Origin: Hippophae tibetana
Taxonomy: Eukaryota > Streptophyta > Magnoliopsida > Rosales > Elaeagnaceae
Assembly: GCA_037013495.1 (NCBI GenBank)
Contig: CM072810.1
Location: forward strand, 59,320,843-59,384,842
Length of the DNA: 64,000 nucleotides
Direction of reading: 5' to 3'
The translations under genes were made by a program, and so were the position numbers. How positions within the stretch are numbered: position 1 is the first letter of the stretch; each line of letters begins with the position of its first letter. The notes under the pieces are model-generated. The model saw only the letters and a list, made by a program, of their open reading frames with translations, ran no database searches and had not been told where the DNA came from. Positions 11,897 to 23,400 of this stretch are shown here, piece after piece.

Positions 11897-12925
11897 CTTT
11901 AGTCATATTGTTCTGATCCCTTTTGTCTAATAAACATTGTTGTTGCCCATAAGCACAACTTCTCCATCAAGCTCCTTAAAACTCGAAAACCAATGTCTAT
12001 TTGGACACATATGATAAGAAAATTCACAATCAAGGATCCATTTGTCTGAGTAGGTATTTGATGATGAAACTGAAAAGGATGATTCTTCATCTTCGTTGGA
12101 CTTTTGTGCAACGTTTGCATTTGACTCCTTTTTTGGAAAATCTTTCTTCCAGTGCCCTCTCTGGTGATAATAGGCATACTCATCCTTCGTAGGACGTCTT
12201 CTGGATGACTATTTTCTAGACTTTGATCTGGATCGCCCCCTATTATTTGATCTGCCAGATTTTTTGTTGTTCATCCTATCTCTAGCTATAGTTAATGCTT
12301 CTGATATTGAGTCTCTGTGATCATGTTGATCCTTCTTCCGATACTCATTATTTACCAAAGCATTTAAAACACCTATGAATTTAACCTCATCTTTTCCATA
12401 TAACAGAGTTATGGTTAAATGCTCATAACTCTTAGGTAATGAATTCAGCAACAATAAAGTTTTATCTTCATCAATAATTTCAACATCTAAATTTTGTAGA
12501 TCAGCCAAAACTTTATTGAAATTATCTAAGTGCTCAATCATAGAGGTTCCTTTATTGTACTAGAAACGAAAAAGTTTCTTCTTTAGGTAGAGTCTGTTCT
12601 CTATACTTTTCATCATATACTTGTCATCTAGCTTCTTCCAGAGAACTACAATTATAATCAAATTATGCCACAAGCTTGTCGATTGACATAATTACAATCT
12701 TCATTGGAATAATCTTTTGGCTAGTTTCCAAGGCTATATTAGATCCTTCTCATAACAATAGATATAATACTTCACATTGCCACATGCCAAAGTTATTGGT
12801 GGCGTAGAATTTCTCCACCTCAAACTTTGCATTGGACAACATAGTTCTTCAAGTATAACAACTTGATTTGCCAAAAATTCTAAGGTCAGCTTGTTCACCT
12901 TCTTCAATCTCTCTTTTATCAGCCA
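11897..12925 (-). pseudogene. Copia gag and protease relic
   Basis: An ATG at about 12925 opens MADKREIEEGEQ and is stopped after ~25 codons. The N-terminal KFEVEKF block is shifted out of frame and followed by a deletion. The Gag core (UBN2 type) survives in a 110-codon frame at 12541-12209, with LLNSLPKSYEHL and an Arg/Ser/Lys-rich tail. The zinc knuckle that follows reads YAYYHQRGHWKKD: both leading cysteines of CxxCxxxxHxxxxC are Tyr. The protease motif reads WILDCEFSYHM instead of WILDSGCSYHM. The gene is a clear pseudogene. Confidence 0.85.
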
Positions 12926-13029
12926 TAAGTACAAATGGATAACAGAAATTTTACACTCATAACTTAAAACAGTGTTTTTCCAAATTTTATACCTTATTGA
13001 AAAAACAGAGTCCGTAGTTGAATCTAGAA

Positions 13030-13601
13030 TGTGTATAAATCTTGTGATATAGTGATGGCTAATGTTTCAAGGAGTAAGATTGTTGATATGATTGATATGA
13101 AGATGAAAATATTTAATAGAATTGTCCGGACATTAAGTGATGTACCCAATTTGTGGAAGAATTTTGTTTCGATGAATAAATTGTATATCTTGGGTTATGA
13201 TTTTTCAACAAGGAATGAATCTATAGAGGTTGATAAAGGTTCTTTGGTTATTATGAAAAGGAAAAAGAGAGGTAGTATGTATAAGATGATTAGGGATCAT
13301 GTTCGAAGTAGAGTTGTAGTCGTCATTAAGGATAAGGTGAATAATAGTTCAAAGTTAAACTTTACATCTTGCAATGGTGATCATAATCTGAGGCAAAAAA
13401 AAAAAAAAAAACAATTCAAGTTTAATGCAGAAGTTACCATTTTTTGTTGATAAAAATATAATGTTAATTCAAATAAAGTTGTTTTCTGTTAAAGATGAGT
13501 TGGTGTGTTCACCTTACCCGTAAATGGGGTGCAATAAGATGTGTGTAGATATACCATGATGTGATACTTGATGCTAATTCTTTTTAAGTCGAAGTGGAGA
13601 T
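13030..13601 (+). pseudogene. Plus-strand copia relic (pre-integrase region fused to 3' end)
   Basis: A 139-codon plus-strand frame starting at 13031 matches the segment between protease and integrase of copia polyproteins. Blocks VRTLSDVPNL, MNKLYILGYDF and KGSLVIMKRKKRGSMYKM correspond to the usual VRTLxDVRHVPxLxxNLISLGxLD and KGxLVVMKGKK. An A16-18 run lies at about 13396. Integrase to RNase H is missing. The sequence passes straight to a polypurine tract AAGTGGAGAT (13593-13601) and an LTR. It abuts the minus-strand copia gag leader near 13.0 kb. Confidence 0.7.
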
Positions 13602-14121
13602 CGTTGGAGTTGGCTTAAAAAAATTCATTAACAGCAAAAACATTTTAGCTTGCTGATTGAAAAAAAACAAAGAGTCTAATTAATGTTAATTAGACATCAA
13701 AACAGCTGAAGCTAAAAGGTTAGTTTTTGAAAGTATATTGATTAATTAAATCAATATATGTCTCTTTGTTTCTCATGGGTTCTACGAAGAGGAAAGTCCA
13801 AAGGCTTTGGTTATTTGCTATATATATATCGAGTAAAATGTGTTATTTTTTAAAGCAACCAAAGGCTTTAGGTTCTTTGTTTTAGACATGTCTATGTGAG
13901 ATTTCTTTTTTGGTATAATGGACCTTTGAGTTCTTAATATTATTTTTTAGATACAAATTATAATTTGGATTATTTGTAAAAGATTTTATATTCAAAAATT
14001 AATATTAATGAAATATTAAAGATCTTTTGTGTGTAAATTAGATAATTGATTTCATTATTTCTTGTTGATTTTTAGCTTTTGCATTCGCTTTTTGTTACAT
14101 TTGAATATTTTGTGCCCAACA
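13602..14121 (+). mobile_element. Copia 3' LTR (plus strand)
   Basis: About 520 bases between the polypurine tract at 13593-13601 and the terminus CCCAACA at 14121. The left end CGTTGGAG reads as a one-base change from TGTTGGAG, the inverse of CCAACA, as expected for copia LTR ends. No second copy is in the window, so this is the 3' LTR of a truncated element. It ends about 320 bases beyond the stop codon of the demethylase gene. Confidence 0.72.
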
Positions 14122-14442
14122 TCAAGTTAGGCAATTTAAAATGAATAAAGATGAATGAATTGAATTTGAGCATGATGCTGTGTAACTACAAACTTGTTAT
14201 TCATGTAAATTCTACAATCTTACAACTCGGTCCATTGTAGGGACAATACAGCTAAACTTGAATCTTCCATGTCTCTTGTTTCTTCTTCTTTGTTAAATAA
14301 ACCTCATTACAGTATTAGGATATTCTGCTTGTCATTGATGGTGATATTTGATGACCGTATTCTTGTTTTTCTTTGAAAATTTGCCATTCGGGGTTGTCCC
14401 AGGTGCTACCACTGTGAGATTAGCCTCCTCTACCCATCTCTC
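14122..14442 (-). other. Probable 3' untranslated region of the demethylase gene
   Basis: This interval lies between the stop codon at 14443-14445 and the copia LTR end at 14121. It has no reading frame of interest and no further conserved coding sequence, as expected for a 3' UTR and the polyadenylation region. I did not identify a specific polyadenylation site. If the transcript is longer it would run into the LTR. Confidence 0.5.
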
Positions 14443-17400
14443 CTATCTTTTTGTTTTTGCCAACTTGCTTGCAGGAAAATGCAGTCTAGCTATTAGAGGA
14501 CGAGGTGCCCTTGAGTTCCTGTCAAATCCTCTCACACATACAAATCCTGCATACCATAGTCAGCAGTTACAAGCAAAAGAGTGTTCATTATGAGCATCAG
14601 AAGAAATGTGCTTGGGGCCTTGGTGGTCCGTATAAATGTGTCAATTTGATGATTCGAACCTGTGACTTAAAAACAGAGAATGATAAGTCTTACCATGCAA
14701 TACCCGGCACGAATTATTATACTTTTGTTAGAATTGATTTCCGATTCTTTTGTGTTTGTAATTGTAAACACATTGGTTTTACCATTATGAATAAATAACT
14801 TAATATTTTCATAAGGTTAAGGACGTTAATTTAGGCCAAAAAATACAACATGAACACACTCAATGCGACACTAGCACGAATATACATGTTTTGACATTCC
14901 TAATATAACTAACACAATGCCTTACATGAGTTATGTACAATTTGGTACATTAATTATGGGCCACCTTTACATAATTTATGAATGATTTTACATAAACTCA
15001 CGTACAATTTTAAGCTCCAAGTATATTTTCAGCCCATCTTCAAAAAGTTGCAACTTTGGTACCTTAATGTTACTGTACCAGAATTCAAAGAAGAAATGCT
15101 AACAGTAACCTATTAAATTCTAATAAAGGGTGCGTCCTGAGCCTGACCACTATCAAAATTGTAGTGCACCACAAATCTGAAAGATGAGGTCTACATGAAA
15201 ATGTCTCTTCATTTTAATTCATGCCAACTTGAGCTGAGTGTTCATCTACTACTAAAATGATGATGGCAGACGTTTTTTGTAAAGGGATGTATATATTTGA
15301 TATTTACGGTTGATTGTTAACTTGTACTATTTTATTTTTCCTTGATGGTTTTAAGGCTTTTTGTTCTCTACTTTCTTGCATGAGCTATCCGTTATAGATT
15401 GAAGCAAAAACTTTCTGTATCTCTTAATGAGGTAGCAGGATTAGGATATATTTTCTTAGTTAAATAATAGGGTATAGAAAAAAATCAATGACATAAAAGT
15501 AGGGAAAATAAGATTTTCACATACCTCTCCAGAAGCACTGTTGAATACTTTGTGTTGATAACCCTGTTAACAAGAATATTTTGAGTATCATTGTTTTTCT
15601 GTGTCAACGGTAAAGCTTTTAAAAGAATCATTTTTGACAAATTTTACCTTTGAATATAGTTGGTATGGAGGTTCCGAAGTAAACCGTGCGACGTGTTAGG
15701 TTCCATAGCCAATTCCTGGGGACATCAATTGGGTTAAGACTTGACTCATGGTCAGCAAATACCTGCATGGAATGCAAACTTGTAGTTTACTGTAATCAGA
15801 ATTGAAACCTACATATGATTGTATGTAGGAGAGTAGGTCTAGCCAAAGCTACTTTTTCGCACCTCATTAACTTGAAAGTAGGTACCATTAAGTGGGAAGC
15901 TCCCTCTCATTGCTGTTCTACATGGTATCTGTTTAATGTTGCCAAGTTTTCATCAGGGGTTCAAGACAAGCACTATGAGTTCGTTATAATAAAGCCAAGG
16001 CTCGAGCGTATACCAAAAGTGTCCCTCGGACTGTTTGGGAATTTGCTTCCCTTACACTGTTGCACGAGAAACATTCCTTCTCGTAGCACAATTGACCAAA
16101 TTCTTGGGAACTACACTTTTTTTCGGGTGGTTGAATGGAATTTGGTGTTTCACCTATGAATACCAAACAAAGATTGTTCAAGGGAATTAATTTGAAAACA
16201 TGTGAAACAAGGCAAATTTATCTGCTTTATTTTCTCTGCATGTGTGCTAGGGTAAGCAATCGTCAACTGGAATAGTGTTATCCTGAAGCATCAAATATAT
16301 TATTATCATATTAATATCTTACCAGGAGTCCATATGGCCAAAAGGTAGGGGCATGGATCATCTGGTTCTCTCCTTTCCGTCAGCAGCTGTAAATGAGGCA
16401 TGTTGATTCTAATTAGACACTAGATTTCGATGGAGGAAAAATTGATTTATTTTAAACATGTACCTATGCAGCCAAAGGAAGTGTAAAAAGGTATGTAACT
16501 TTGCTAACCATATCAAGAAGAGGGTGCAAGTCTGGAAGCTCATAGCTGCATAACGATGAAAAAAGTTAGTAATGATTCAAAAATTGAGGCTAATTAAAGA
16601 AGTTTAGTGCACATAAAATATTACATTCACCATTTAGGATATAATTCCTACTCACACATAGTGCTCTGTTCGTAGTTGGTTCACATTCTTAAGCTTGGGA
16701 ACTGGTAAGGATGCAGCTTCTGATGTTAGAGAAACTAAGGCCTTGGACACTTCGCTTTCTTGGAGTTGCATACTTTCTTGCATATAATTCTGTACATTCT
16801 GACTGAACTCTTCAATATTAAGTTTGATTGTGGGTATTTCTTCTAGATCTTCATTGAAAGAATCCTCAATGTCCTTCAATGATACTTGTGCGTACTCTGG
16901 CTCTGGTGATGCTGGTTCTTCAATGATAGGTTCACAATGATTAACTCTAGCTATAGCTACTGGTTTCTCACTTGCTTCAAATGTCTGCAGTGCTGATTCA
17001 CTGGTTGCGTGAGGAAGAGGTAAAGGTGTTCTATCGTTGATTACAGTATGATTCACATCTTGTTTTGTGTATCCAGTTGTACTCACTATGCCTTTCTCCT
17101 CTAGCCCAGGGAGGGCAAGTCTTGCACTGGATTCAAAATAGATTTTAATAAATTGACGTGAAGGATAAATGTTGATTTATGTGTGGCCGCCTCAAAGAGT
17201 ATTGTTATTGGTAAAGGTAGGATTTTTAGAAGTTTAGGTCGATCTAGTCCTGTAACTTTATCCACGTGATACTTTAATCCTATCCCTATTAGTGTAGGCC
17301 CATTTAGTCCACTAATTTTTGTTGAGAAATTACGCAAATTCCTGATAAGTTAAACTTATGAGAAAGCAAGAAAAATAACACACAAATTTGATAACGGAGT

Positions 17401-20400
17401 TCGGCCAATCTTGCTTACGTCTCTGGACCTACTGTAGATCTTTTTATTGAAAGAGAAGAAATTACACAATGTGTTTACAACACTCACAACTCACAACCCA
17501 AAACTTAATTACACCCAAAAAAATTACTCTCAATTTTCTCTCACAAAAGCTTTTCTCTCTAAGCTTTTCTCTCAATTGGAATGAACACTTTTGGATGGTT
17601 AATTCATTACAATTACACATCTATTTATAGAAAAATTCACTCCTTGAATTACTCTTTAAATTAATGGTTCCTTGAATTGCTCCTTGAATTAAGCTCCTTG
17701 TTTTGGTCCATGTTTTGCTTCTTAATTTGTTCCTTAAATTAAGGAGCTTTATAATAATTTTAAGTTTTAAGTTTGATATATTGAAGGAGAATTTTCTAAA
17801 AGATTTTAGATTTTTTCAATAAATATATACATGTCACGTGTTATATTGTACAAGAATAATAATCCAAAAATACACTTAAAAAGTAACATATGTGACATGC
17901 ACATATAACATTTTTAGAAATATTATCCCTCAATGGCCGAAACTTAAAATTAATAGACTAAATTGACATACCGTAATAATTATAGAACTAAAGTGTCAAT
18001 TGGGTAAAGATGTAGGACTAAATTGACCCAAAACCTGGATTTTTAAGAGTTTTCTATTACAATATTTTACTACTCTGAAAAATCCATGTTTATAGTCCTT
18101 CATAGCCTATGAACAAATTCTTGCTCATTTAACTAATAGACTCACTATCATGAGTTTTTCGATGATCATGAATTTGTGCAAGTGCTTTTTTCTCCGTTGG
18201 AACTAGAATTATGGGAAATAGTTGGGGGATTAGATGCAAAGGTTAAAGGAATTGCAGGCAAACCTTGCAAATGCACTTGCAAAGTGCCTACATTCTCCTC
18301 TCATTGGACACGCATTGCAATTCGGTTTGCTTTTGGTGCAAAAGACCTGCATCAAGTATGGTAAGTCCACTTCGTCTTAACTTTTGACATTAAGTAAAAT
18401 ATGCACTTCGTAGTAATACAAATAACATACCTTTCCAAATGTTATCATCTGGTAATGCAATTCATACCTATAGGTGAGATTTGAGATAATACAATAAATA
18501 TATTTATTACTGCTTTTACTGGAGGTGAAGTAATTTAAAGAGGAATTTTCCCTTACAATGTTCTTTGGTCCAGCTTACATAGTCGAGGCCAGAGATATTT
18601 CTGAATTGATTCCAAGACAGGGTACCTAGAATCCAATTATATAATTATCTCCTAAATAAAGTGCGTATAAACTTTCATGAATTATAAGGAGGCAATTAAT
18701 GCTCACAGCTCAAGTAGATGCAACTGCAGCGACTCAGGCAGTGGCTGTAAGGGTACCCAACCCAGTCGTACTGCTATACGTCCAACATTTGTGTCCACCT
18801 AGCAAATGTGCAACCAAAGTTAAGCTGTATTTACAATCTATCCTCATAATTACTCCACTTACATCAACTTACTGGAAAAGCAAGATGGTGAAGGGTCAAA
18901 AGTCGCACACACTCCACACTTTTGAGTCCCAATCCCCTAAAGCTCAGAAGATACTCTCTACAAGTATAAGCCAGATAAATTTTTATATGAAGACCAGAAT
19001 AGAAGATTACAAATAAAATTCAACACAAAGCAGGTAACTAAATCATTATGTATAGGAGAAAAGTACTTGTACAGTTTATTTAGATTCATGTAAAGGTTTT
19101 AGTTGTATTAGTTCTTAGGGTTTACTTAGCCTGGTCCGGTGGCACATCCCTCAACCATTCAAGATCAATGCTTCCATGTTCTCTAACCAGCCGGTTTAGG
19201 AAATCCTGAATGAATCAATGAAAATGAGCCAAAGAGTATCCAAGTAGTTATTTCGTTGACAACATTGAGAACTATATTGAATGTTGTAGTCATACCTTGA
19301 TTCTTTCTGCAAGCATGTTATTCATCCCTCGTTCTTTGATAGCATTGGCAATTTCATTAACATCTACACACCTTACTGCATCCCAATCCAAGGAGTCCAT
19401 TGTGTTTGCTGTTTTTTCTCTTTTCCTCCCATTCGTCTCTGCTTGTTTCCTTATGTTGTCCCAATCAAACTCATCTTTTTTCTCTTTTTGAACATGTTTA
19501 CTCTTTGGATTAGTTGTAGCAGCATTCATTTCACTTAACTTCTTACTTAAGGAATGACTATGCACTTTTATCCCTGATTCTACAGTATTATGCCTAGTAT
19601 TTAGGGTTTCAGCAGAAAACTCTGGATTTTCAAAAGGACTGCTTTGAGATCTGTTTGAGCATGGCTCGCACATTTTGGGGACCAGGTTCAAACAAGATCC
19701 ACTTCCCTTATTTTTGTCTCCAAGAATGTTACTGCAGGATCCACAAGGATTTCGGGTTGCTTCTTGAAAATTCGATGTCAAATTATTTTGAATGGTATCT
19801 TGACTTGCAGATTCCACTGTCATTGTGCTTTCTATGCTGCCACTACTTTCATCTTTATTCTTGGCAACGTAAACAGATTGGGTTTCCTCTCTGAACATAT
19901 CAGAGCACTCAAGTGCTGATGCTTCTGCACAGGCTGCTTGATGCAAATAAAATTCATTTAAAGGATCCATTGCTCCTGATAAGGATCTCATTGGACCTTT
20001 AGCATCTATTTCTTGTACCTTTTTGCCACTCTCCATAACTTTTGGTTGAGTGTTTGTGTTCTTTGATTTATCACATGTTGACATATGTCCTATCTGAGAA
20101 ATGTTCCAAAGAAGTTCGGTGAATGAAGTGGATTTATCCAAAATGTCATTTTTAAAGCTGCTGGGAAAATCCTCAACTTCTGAATTACTTTCTGAGCATG
20201 ATGCAAATCTATCTGCAGTATGGGAGGCTGAAGAATCCGCAGAATTCTGTGACGAAATTACATCACATATTGCATTGCCTAGTTTTTCCATTTCACTTTC
20301 TGCTGCTGTTCCAGAAACCTCGGTTGCCATCCTTCTGGTCAATGGACTATGATACATCCCTAATCGAGTTTCAGACAAACTGGGCAAGTTGTATTCTGAT

Positions 20401-23400
20401 TCATTTGTTGAGCTAACCCCCTCAGTATTGCTTCTTACTGATTCACTGCTGTTGATAGCTTTAAATTCAAGACATTCAGTTTCTTGGAGTGCTACAGAGC
20501 TCCGATTGCTAAATGGCTGGCATGGAATTTTCTCCCTTATGACGGCTGGCCCATTTGATGCTGAGTTTTCCATAGAATTATAGTGAAAACGAGCAGCAAG
20601 TGACATGAATGCAGAACTGCAAAATAAAGAGAAAGATATTCAAATTCCCATTGCCATTAACGTCAAATTGTTGAATAGCTATCTTAAACTATTTACCTGG
20701 AAAGATGATCTGAAACATTCTGAGTGAGGAAAACTCCAACTACTGAATCCACCACTGATCCCTTCCATGGAGAGAAACGTCTGTCTCCTGTGGTAATCAC
20801 ATTAGATTGTTTAAATTGAATAGTTTGGATAATAACAGATGATATTTCTAAGAGGCAAAAAAAAAAGATGATAGATGTATAAAAGTAACGTTGGCCCTTC
20901 TCCTAATAGCTTGAGTTTTTAAGAGAATTGGTTGCTAACTCTCCTCTATCATGGTATCAGAGCTATATTCAAACCCTGATAACCCCAATTGTTGAATTGC
21001 AAATGGTTGACCTGCATAGTACAAAAAGCTAACATTTGTGAAAAAGTAATAGATGTATAAAATTATTGTTGGTCCTTTTCCCGATACTTAAAGTTTTTGG
21101 AAGAATTAGTTGCTAATTATTCTCTATCAAAAATAATAGTTAATATCTCTATACTGTAAATATATAAATATATATATAATCGTGCAAGTTGTTAGATGCT
21201 TTGAGTAGTGGCTATTATGTGTGTGTATGTTCATACATTACAGTAACATGTTTACCCAATATCTTTCCTCTTAAGGGCTACATTTAGATTTATAGCCGGT
21301 GCAACAACATTGCATTCTATTTTCTGCATCTTTTAATAGAAAAACTCACAAAATAAGGTTAAATTATATCAATATTCACAATCAAATTTGAGTTAGCCTT
21401 ATTTTACAATATATATCAATCACTATTAATAGTATTGTTCACAATTTTATTTTTCTTTTTTTTCATTCTCCACTTCCACATAACTAGGACATACCCATAT
21501 GGAAATTTTACACACTTGTAACTGTTATAAGTCGGTATGAAATTTTCACGTGGTTATGTTAAAATTCTACACACCATGTAACTTGTATTATTTTTCACAT
21601 TTTACACATGTATGTGTAAATTCTACACTCACAACTCTACATTGTGAAATTCTCTTAACTCAAACGCCTTTATGAATTACACCCAATTTGGACCCTATTT
21701 TGAGTGATTTTTTCGTTTTTTATCTTATTAGTCTCTTACCTGGCTGTTATATTTCCTTTAATTTGATTTAAGATTTTAAAGATCAAATAATTCTTTAGAT
21801 TTTGTACATATTTAATGAATGTCTTATCCAATATCACCAATAATCGAAAGTAGCTACTGCTCATTTGTCAGATGAACATGGGTTCCCCTTAAACTTCGTA
21901 ATGGGGTTCATACATTTTGGTTGGATGATTGAAAGTAGCTACTATTCATATGTCATTTTAGTTGTTCACGTTGTTGTAAAAGATTATTTCGAGGCTCACT
22001 TCGATACAAGGTTTAAAAAAATTATGAGGCTATAACCTCGGGTGATAAATTACGACTTGTGCCTTTTTGATCTGAGGCTTATGACTTAAAGATTTTACGT
22101 CTCTAGTTGAATGAGGCTATAACCTCAAGCAATTACTTTTTAAAATTGGTTTCATGAGTTACTCATAAAATCCAGACTAAATTTCATAAAAATCATATTG
22201 ATTAATATCAATATAAATGGTAATGAGAATGATTCAAGGTATTCATGTGTTTGGTTTAACTATTGATCTAGAATAGAATGTAAAGCATTCCAACGATAGT
22301 AGGAATGCTCATTCCTCCTACATCTTTCAAAAATATGCTCATTCCTCCTACATCTCTCAAGAACATGCTCATTCCTCCTATACCCCTTAAGAATATCCGG
22401 GTATGCTCTATTTTTCTCACATTTGTATAATTATTTATTATTATTTCTCATTTTATCTCATTTAAAAATAAAAATAAAATTATTTTTTTAATTTTACTTC
22501 TTTATGGTTTTATAAATTTACTTTAATATTTATCATTATTTTAATTATATTGTTGAAACAAACATAATAATAATAATAATAATATTGTTTCCATTGAATT
22601 CAATTCATGTTATCATTGATATTCCTATTACGTTTACATTCTACGAAACAAACAACTTAAAAGTAAAGAAAAAAGGAAGTCATATACAAAAAAATAAAAA
22701 GAATATCAATATCATGAATACACTCTTAGAATTGCTTCTTAGGCATTCTTTTGGTTTTCACCAATCACCTTCGTTTTAGGAGGTAATTCCAAATTTTGGA
22801 AGTCACTAAACTACAGCATTGCAAGTAACATTTTTTCCTCTATTTGACTATTTATATTTATATTTATATTTATATTTCTTCTTTTGTATTAAGTCTACAA
22901 CTACTTTCATGTACACATTGCTCAAATATTGTTGTTGTTTTGTGCTCTATCTCCACCACTGTTGTTTCATCTAACTCTAAATTGACATTTGAGTAATAAA
23001 ACTACAACCCATACAATTTACTTCGTGTGATTTATTGTTATTTTCATGCTTAATTGTTTATTATAATAATAATTTCTTTCATTAATATTTTAAGGTTTTT
23101 GAAAGTTAAAAGCATGAGTTACTTTGCGTGTTTTATTGTTATTTCCATGCTTATTGAATTAACAATTCCTTCTATTAATGTATCTAATGTATTTTAAAGT
23201 TAAAGTTTGAGACTTACACCTTGGACTACCTTGAGGCTTACGTAAGCCTCGCCTCACTTAAGAAAAATGTCTCGATACTTCAAAATAGCTTTTTATAACA
23301 TTGGTTGTTCTTGCTGCTTTCTCTTTTTTTCGTGGTATTAAACCTCTTTTTATCTGTTTCAAAGGGGTTATCTATCTCTCGAACTTGATTTAATTGGTTT

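Noticed and set aside
15110..15178. A candidate last exon of the demethylase gene after AG at 15177 (FVVHYNFDSG-like reading)
   Set aside because: The phase does not fit the preceding exon, and a far better last exon with FVCVRGFDRNSRAPRPL was found at 14546-14443.
17101..17337. 78-codon minus-strand ORF
   Set aside because: It overlaps the true exon start (17126) in another frame and the TIR of a non-coding element.
20945..20970. Possible tRNA gene (GGTATCAGAGC)
   Set aside because: Only the primer-site complement is present; no cloverleaf can be drawn.
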